A DNA stretch of 9,280 bases from Flectobacillus sp049240685. GTDB lineage: Bacteria > Bacteroidota > Bacteroidia > Cytophagales > Spirosomataceae. The notes below the pieces were generated by a model. That model made no database searches and had not been told where the DNA came from. It was given only the letters and a program-made list of their open reading frames with translations. Below, one piece after another: positions 6,270 to 9,280 of this stretch. Where the stretch lies: contig NZ_JBMLSD010000054.1 of assembly GCF_049240685.1 (NCBI RefSeq), positions 1 to 9,280 on the forward strand, in the 5' to 3' direction. A program made the translations under genes and the position numbers. The first letter of the stretch is position 1; each line of letters begins with the position of its first letter.

Positions 6270-6434
6270 GGGGGCATAATTATATTATTCATCCAAGTAG
6301 TTTATTGAAGCTCTAACTATTAATTTTAATTTGATAGAGAGTAATATTGAAAAAAATCTTCAATTATGTACAATATTCTACTGACCACGAAATAATTTAA
6401 GTTGCATCATACATGAAGTTTATTATTTATTATT

Positions 6435-6442
6435 TACTTTTG
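6435..6442 (+). promoter_or_regulatory. Candidate Bacteroidota -7 promoter element
   Basis: TACTTTTG is an exact TAnnTTTG match 42 bp before the lipoprotein start at 6485. The nearest TTG (6402-6404) is too far for a normal -33 element. It suggests the interrupted gene once had, or still has, its own promoter. Confidence 0.4.
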
Positions 6443-6484
6443 TTTTAAACAGATATCAAATCAATTTTAATTAAAACTACATTT

Positions 6485-7765
6485 ATGAAGAAAGTCTTTC
6501 TATTCCTGATTTCATGTTTTTTGTTGCAATCATGTTCAACTCTTGAAGATTCTAGCTTATCTAAAAAAAACAATAACACCCTCACAGTTTAAGAAGCCAA
6601 AAACTTTTACTACAGCTTAAATAAAAATCTTAGAACCAATAATGAAAACTCAAAAGTACCTATTTGGGAAGGTGCTACCATCAAAAAAATTTCATCCACA
6701 GAAAGTATTATAACAGTACCTATCTTGTATACCAACCCCTTTATTGTAAAAATACAAGATAAAACTACAGAGAATATTGATGAATCAACTTTAATTTCGG
6801 GAGATGTTATTTCTAATTTAATTTTCTTAAAAGTAGATGAAACGATAGAGTTACTTGATTTTGAACTTATCCCGAGTAACAGCTTTTACGAAAAAAATAA
6901 CTCCAATAAAGACTTTAATAATTTTGACGGATATGCTATTTTTTATAATCAAAATAGAAAAATAGTTAATTGGCTTGTTTATAAAAATGGGAAACAATTA
7001 GATTCTATTCCTGTCAAAAACAAAGCTAGCAAGATTCTGAATGAATCAACAATTTGTATTGATCACTACGAAAGAGTGTGTTTAAAGGATGGCTCTGGCA
7101 ATCTTGTGGATTGTACAGATTGGCAATACAGCTTTACTAGCGGAGATTGTACCCCAATTTATTTTGAGGGTACAGGAGCATCAACAGTGTTATATTCTCA
7201 TGCAATGGAAGTTTTACTTGCCAATAACTCTTCTCAGGATTTATTACAAACTATACTTAATATGTATCATGATATACGCGATATGTGGGAGAATCAGTTA
7301 AATCAAGTTGAAAGAGATTACTTTACTTTAAAACCAGTTCTATTGCTTAGTACATTTTTAGCTAGAAAATCAGCCGAAGCCCAAACGGAACAATTTTATT
7401 GTAACCTATTCGATGGCAATAATGGTAATGCATTCAAGCACGCTTATTTATCGGCACTATTATATGCTACAGTTGGGAAACATTCTGCTATGGAAATAAT
7501 GAACAACCATGAGTCTGGATATAATATTAACAATCCAGATGAGGTTAAAGCCCATCAAATGGATTTGCACAACAACAGCTTAGGGTTTCAAGTTTACGAG
7601 CAAGTCAGTACCCAAGTAGGTATTGAACAAATTGCAACTTATAAAAATAACATAATTGTCAATGCTATTATAGGAAAAATAAATTCAGGAAATGGCAAAC
7701 GACTTACTTCAACTAATAATGGAACTATAATAAACACTGATAATACAGGACGCTGCGATGATTAA
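6485..7765 (+). pseudogene. DUF6973-like lipoprotein gene interrupted by one in-frame TAA
   Basis: The frame opens with ATG 6485, MKKVFLFLISCFLLQSC, a lipoprotein signal with lipobox LLQSC and Cys17, and runs without frameshift to TAA 7763-7765, broken only by TAA at 6590-6592 (codon 36). The context is LTV-stop-EAKNFYYSL; C-to-T in CAA or G-to-T in GAA would create it. Without the stop the product is about 426 aa. The middle has paired cysteines (CIDHYERVC, VDC, GDC, near 191-222). The end (about 300-410) resembles DUF6973: GNAFKHAYLSALL (HAY at 319-321), NNHESGY (HE 342-343), QMDLHNNSLG (359-364), giving a conserved His, Glu, Asp, Asn set as in an enzyme. A TTG start at 6725 could give only an unexported 346-residue piece. 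It may be a recent pseudogene, a sequencing error, or read-through. Confidence 0.7.
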
Positions 7766-8231
7766 CCAAAAAGAAAGTAAGTCATTTTTACACTCAACTA
7801 TGAAGATTGCTATTCTACTCGTAGTAGCATATCTACTTTTTCTCTTATTTTTTCGTCTAGGAATTTGGCTTATGGAACTATATCCCTATAAGCCTCCATT
7901 CGCAGAATTTAAGGTCTCTGATGTTTCTCAACCTCAAAGTTTTGTAGATTCAGTTTCTTCTTCAAAAGGCTCTTCACACTCCGTGCTACTGTTAAAAATT
8001 ACAGGTGAATTAGACGATAGTGCTGAGGTATCTTATGGTTTTTATGCCTTTGAAAAGAGAAAAGGGGTAAAAACTTCAAAATTCATAATGAACACTACAG
8101 CAAAGCTTTCTAAAGGAAAAATAAATATCGATGAACGACATGACTATTATTCCAGCGATACGATTCATGTTTTTTTCACTCCAAAAGGTTCAAAAAAAGG
8201 TTGGTTGAAAATAGAAACCTCTATCAGGTGA
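7758..8231 (+). CDS. Small N-terminally anchored membrane protein, unknown function
   Basis: The product is 157 aa with one membrane segment at about 16-38 (KIAILLVVAYLLFLLFFRLGIW) after a short polar N-terminus, and a beta-rich outer domain (about 50-157) with strands such as SHSVLLLKITGEL, EVSYGFYAFEK and DTIHVFFT. It should sit in the inner membrane with the domain in the periplasm. Its ATG overlaps the last 8 bases of the DUF6973-like frame, which suggests translational coupling and a functional partnership. A second in-frame ATG at 7800 (MKIAILL) would start right at the membrane segment and is a fair alternative. No family is recognised. A partner, inhibitor or immunity role for the neighbour is possible but only inferred from position. 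Confidence 0.7.
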   Translation: MINQKESKSFLHSTMKIAILLVVAYLLFLLFFRLGIWLMELYPYKPPFAEFKVSDVSQPQSFVDSVSSSKGSSHSVLLLKITGELDDSAEVSYGFYAFEKRKGVKTSKFIMNTTAKLSKGKINIDERHDYYSSDTIHVFFTPKGSKKGWLKIETSIR

Positions 8232-8318
8232 TAATCCTTTATCGAGTGGTAATTGAGTGATTATTTTATGTAAGGCTTGAAGTTATTAATTTGACTGTAA
8301 GAGTTTTTACCATTCATC

Positions 8319-8356
8319 AAAAAGGGGGCGAAAAAACAATTTTAGACCCCTTTTTT
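8319..8356 (+). terminator. Terminator-like hairpin, containing copy 2 of the 34-bp motif
   Basis: AAAAAGGGG (8319-8327) pairs with CCCCTTTTT (8347-8355) around a 19-base loop, and the T-run continues to 8356. It follows the membrane protein gene by 87 bp and precedes repeat copy F by 6 bp. Bases 8324-8357 align without gaps with 142-175. The 8232-8318 part of the gap holds nothing recognisable. Confidence 0.55.
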
Positions 8357-8362
8357 GACCCC

Positions 8363-8540
8363 GCTAGTGCTGGCTTCCAAGCCAGTTCTAACTCAATCTA
8401 AGGATTCTAATCCTACTATAAAAATCAACACCCTTGTAAAGTTTTGGAAAGAAAGCTTCTGGATAGAATCCAGAGAAAAAATAGGTAGTGGCTAGGAAGC
8501 CAGCACCAGCAAGGGTACTGGCTAGGAAGTCAGCACCAGC
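8363..8540 (+). repeat. Composite palindromic repeat, copy F, with a duplicated right-end hairpin
   Basis: The 148-bp unit spans 8363-8510 and has all four hairpins with the 'CCCTTGTAAAGTTTTGG' centre. It is followed by an extra 30-bp outer-right hairpin (8511-8540), a tandem copy of the unit's last 30 bases. In the extra copy GCCAG is changed to GTCAG, which keeps pairing as a G-T wobble in RNA. The inner-left loop is CT instead of CC. The next gene starts 34 bp later. Confidence 0.95.
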
Positions 8541-8574
8541 GTGTGGAAAACAACATTAAACTCTTCAAACTAGT

Positions 8575-8928
8575 ATGGAAAGAAAAATTATCAAAGGAAT
8601 TATTATATTAATTGTAATATCATTTATTTTTTCAATGGTAATCTCTTCATATATAGACTCAACTACACCAAAGGTTCTTAAAGGTCTTGTAGACCAAATG
8701 AAGAAAGATAAAGATTTAATGAATTCGATTGGTGGTGATTTTGGTACTTTTGAATATCACTACAATACAATTGAATTTGAGGAAACGGATTCATTACATT
8801 TCGAAGGTACGATTGATGGTAATTCAAAAACTCTTTATTTTAAGGGATTTGCTAAAAAATTAAAAAGGTCTGGGAAAAGTAATGATTATGGTTGGAAAAT
8901 AGTACGTTTTCAAAGGACAATTAAATAA
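8575..8928 (+). CDS. Small single-pass membrane protein, unknown function
   Basis: The product is 117 aa: basic start MERKIIKG, one membrane segment at about 6-25 (IKGIIILIVISFIFSMVISS), a helical stretch VLKGLVDQMKKDKDLMNSIG, then strands (FEYHYNTIEF, LHFEGTI, TLYFKGFAKKL) and a final GWKIVRFQ. The order helix, 'GxxG', strands, 'G-A-K', 'W-K-I' is loosely like Coa1-type membrane-anchored domains, but I would not name it so. The outer domain should face the periplasm. It stands alone between repeats F and G. The ATG at 8575 gives the right topology and nothing better lies upstream. Confidence 0.7.
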   Translation: MERKIIKGIIILIVISFIFSMVISSYIDSTTPKVLKGLVDQMKKDKDLMNSIGGDFGTFEYHYNTIEFEETDSLHFEGTIDGNSKTLYFKGFAKKLKRSGKSNDYGWKIVRFQRTIK

Positions 8929-8958
8929 TGCTTCAAATATATATGGCTCCCTTGATTT

Positions 8959-8993
8959 CCCGCAAGTGTTGGTTACTTAGCCTATACTGACTC
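8959..8993 (+). repeat. Degenerate extra left-end hairpin before copy G
   Basis: Starting at 8959, CCCGCAAGTGTTGGTTACTT and what follows match, with several changes, the left end that begins 35 bp later (CCCGCTAGTGCTGGCTTCCA), up to the shared CTGACTC/CTAACTC words. This is an older tandem duplication of the left tip, as the right tip is duplicated after copy F. Confidence 0.65.
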
Positions 8994-8996
8994 CCC

Positions 8997-9144
8997 GCTA
9001 GTGCTGGCTTCCAAGCCAGTACTAACTCAATCTAAGGATTCTAATCCTACTATAAAAATCAATTCAATAGTAAAATTTTTAAAAGAAAGCTTCTGGATAG
9101 AATCCAAAGAAACAATGGGTACTGGCTAGTAAGCCAGCACCAGC
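8997..9144 (+). repeat. Composite palindromic repeat, copy G (148 bp, complete)
   Basis: It has all four hairpins and the 'TTTTTAAAAGAAAG' centre like A and D. The inner-left loop is CT as in F, the outer-right loop reads AGT, and one base change (ATCCAAA) shortens the inner-right stem. It ends 54 bp before the last gene. Confidence 0.95.
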
Positions 9145-9198
9145 GTAAGGGTATAACTAATATACAATTGTTTAGAATAATAAACTACAAATAGAATT

Positions 9199-9280
9199 AT
9201 GTTTAGGAAACTGGTTTTAGGTATGGCTTTTATTTTTTTGCTAATGTTCGTATACAGACGAATGAATATTAAATTCTCGA
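9199..9280 (+). CDS. Start of a small membrane or exported protein, cut by the window end
   Basis: From ATG 9199 the frame reads MFRKLVLGMAFIFLLMFVYR then RMNIKFS and remains open to the last base. The N-terminus is a basic residue pair followed by a hydrophobic stretch (LVLGMAFIFLLMFVY), so it is a membrane anchor or signal peptide. It follows the pattern of the other slots: one exported or anchored protein directly after a repeat copy. The rest is outside the window. Confidence 0.6.
   Translation, partial: MFRKLVLGMAFIFLLMFVYRRMNIKFS

Noticed and set aside
6343..6377. AATATTG/CAATATT dyad as an operator
   Set aside because: Seven AT-rich bases with a 21-base gap are expected by chance in such AT-rich spacer.
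4167..9144. CRISPR array
   Set aside because: The repeats are 148 bp, internally structured and separated by 120-2100 bp that contain genes; there are no short uniform spacers and no cas genes.
4167..9144. Classical integron attC sites
   Set aside because: The layout is similar, but I find no GTTRRRY core or inverse-core pair at the repeat ends, the units have four hairpins instead of one long imperfect stem, and no integrase gene is present in the window.

Overview
The window looks like chromosomal DNA of a Bacteroidota bacterium, most likely a Cytophagales/Spirosomataceae-type relative (inference). The grounds are the AT-rich sequence, the absence of Shine-Dalgarno motifs before genes, three matches to the Bacteroidota -7 element TAnnTTTG ahead of genes, a lipoprotein whose mature end reads Cys-Lys-Asp-Glu-Glu (the surface-export type signal of this phylum), and families common there (lumazine-binding-like NTF2 fold, DUF5367, DUF6973, lipocalin-like lipoproteins).

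Layout. Bases 1-138 are the right part of a long palindromic repeat (copy A). After it come a secreted NTF2-like protein (353-799), a possible coding remnant (784-906), a TetR-type regulator (944-1480) and a membrane protein made of two DUF5367-like halves (1544-2329). A junk-like intergenic stretch with a 14-bp perfect hairpin (2450-2482) separates these from a convergent minus-strand gene (2682-3920), which encodes an exported protein resembling a phage tail-fibre: beta-helix-like body and C1q/TNF-like C-terminus.

From 4167 to the end the organisation changes. Further copies of a roughly 148-bp repeat (B 4167-4314, C 4800-4896 deleted, D 5017-5164, E 6123-6269, F 8363-8540, G 8997-9144) all lie in the same orientation. 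Between consecutive copies sit one or two genes, all on the plus strand and all encoding exported or membrane-anchored proteins: a lipocalin-like lipoprotein (4427-4792), no gene between C and D, an exported protein with an EF-Tu domain II-like barrel (5192-6094), a DUF6973-like lipoprotein gene broken by one in-frame TAA (6485-7765) overlapping a single-pass membrane protein (7758-8231), another small single-pass membrane protein (8575-8928), and the start of a further one (9199 onward, running off the window).

The most unusual thing here is the repeat family. Each unit is an inverted repeat whose two ends are themselves hairpins, with two further hairpins inside, so four stem-loops in 148 bp. 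The copies fall into two central-sequence subtypes and some have duplicated end hairpins. Together with the co-oriented single-gene slots this resembles a cassette array, although simple MITE/REP-type insertion between genes is the more conservative reading. No transposase or integrase is visible in the window.
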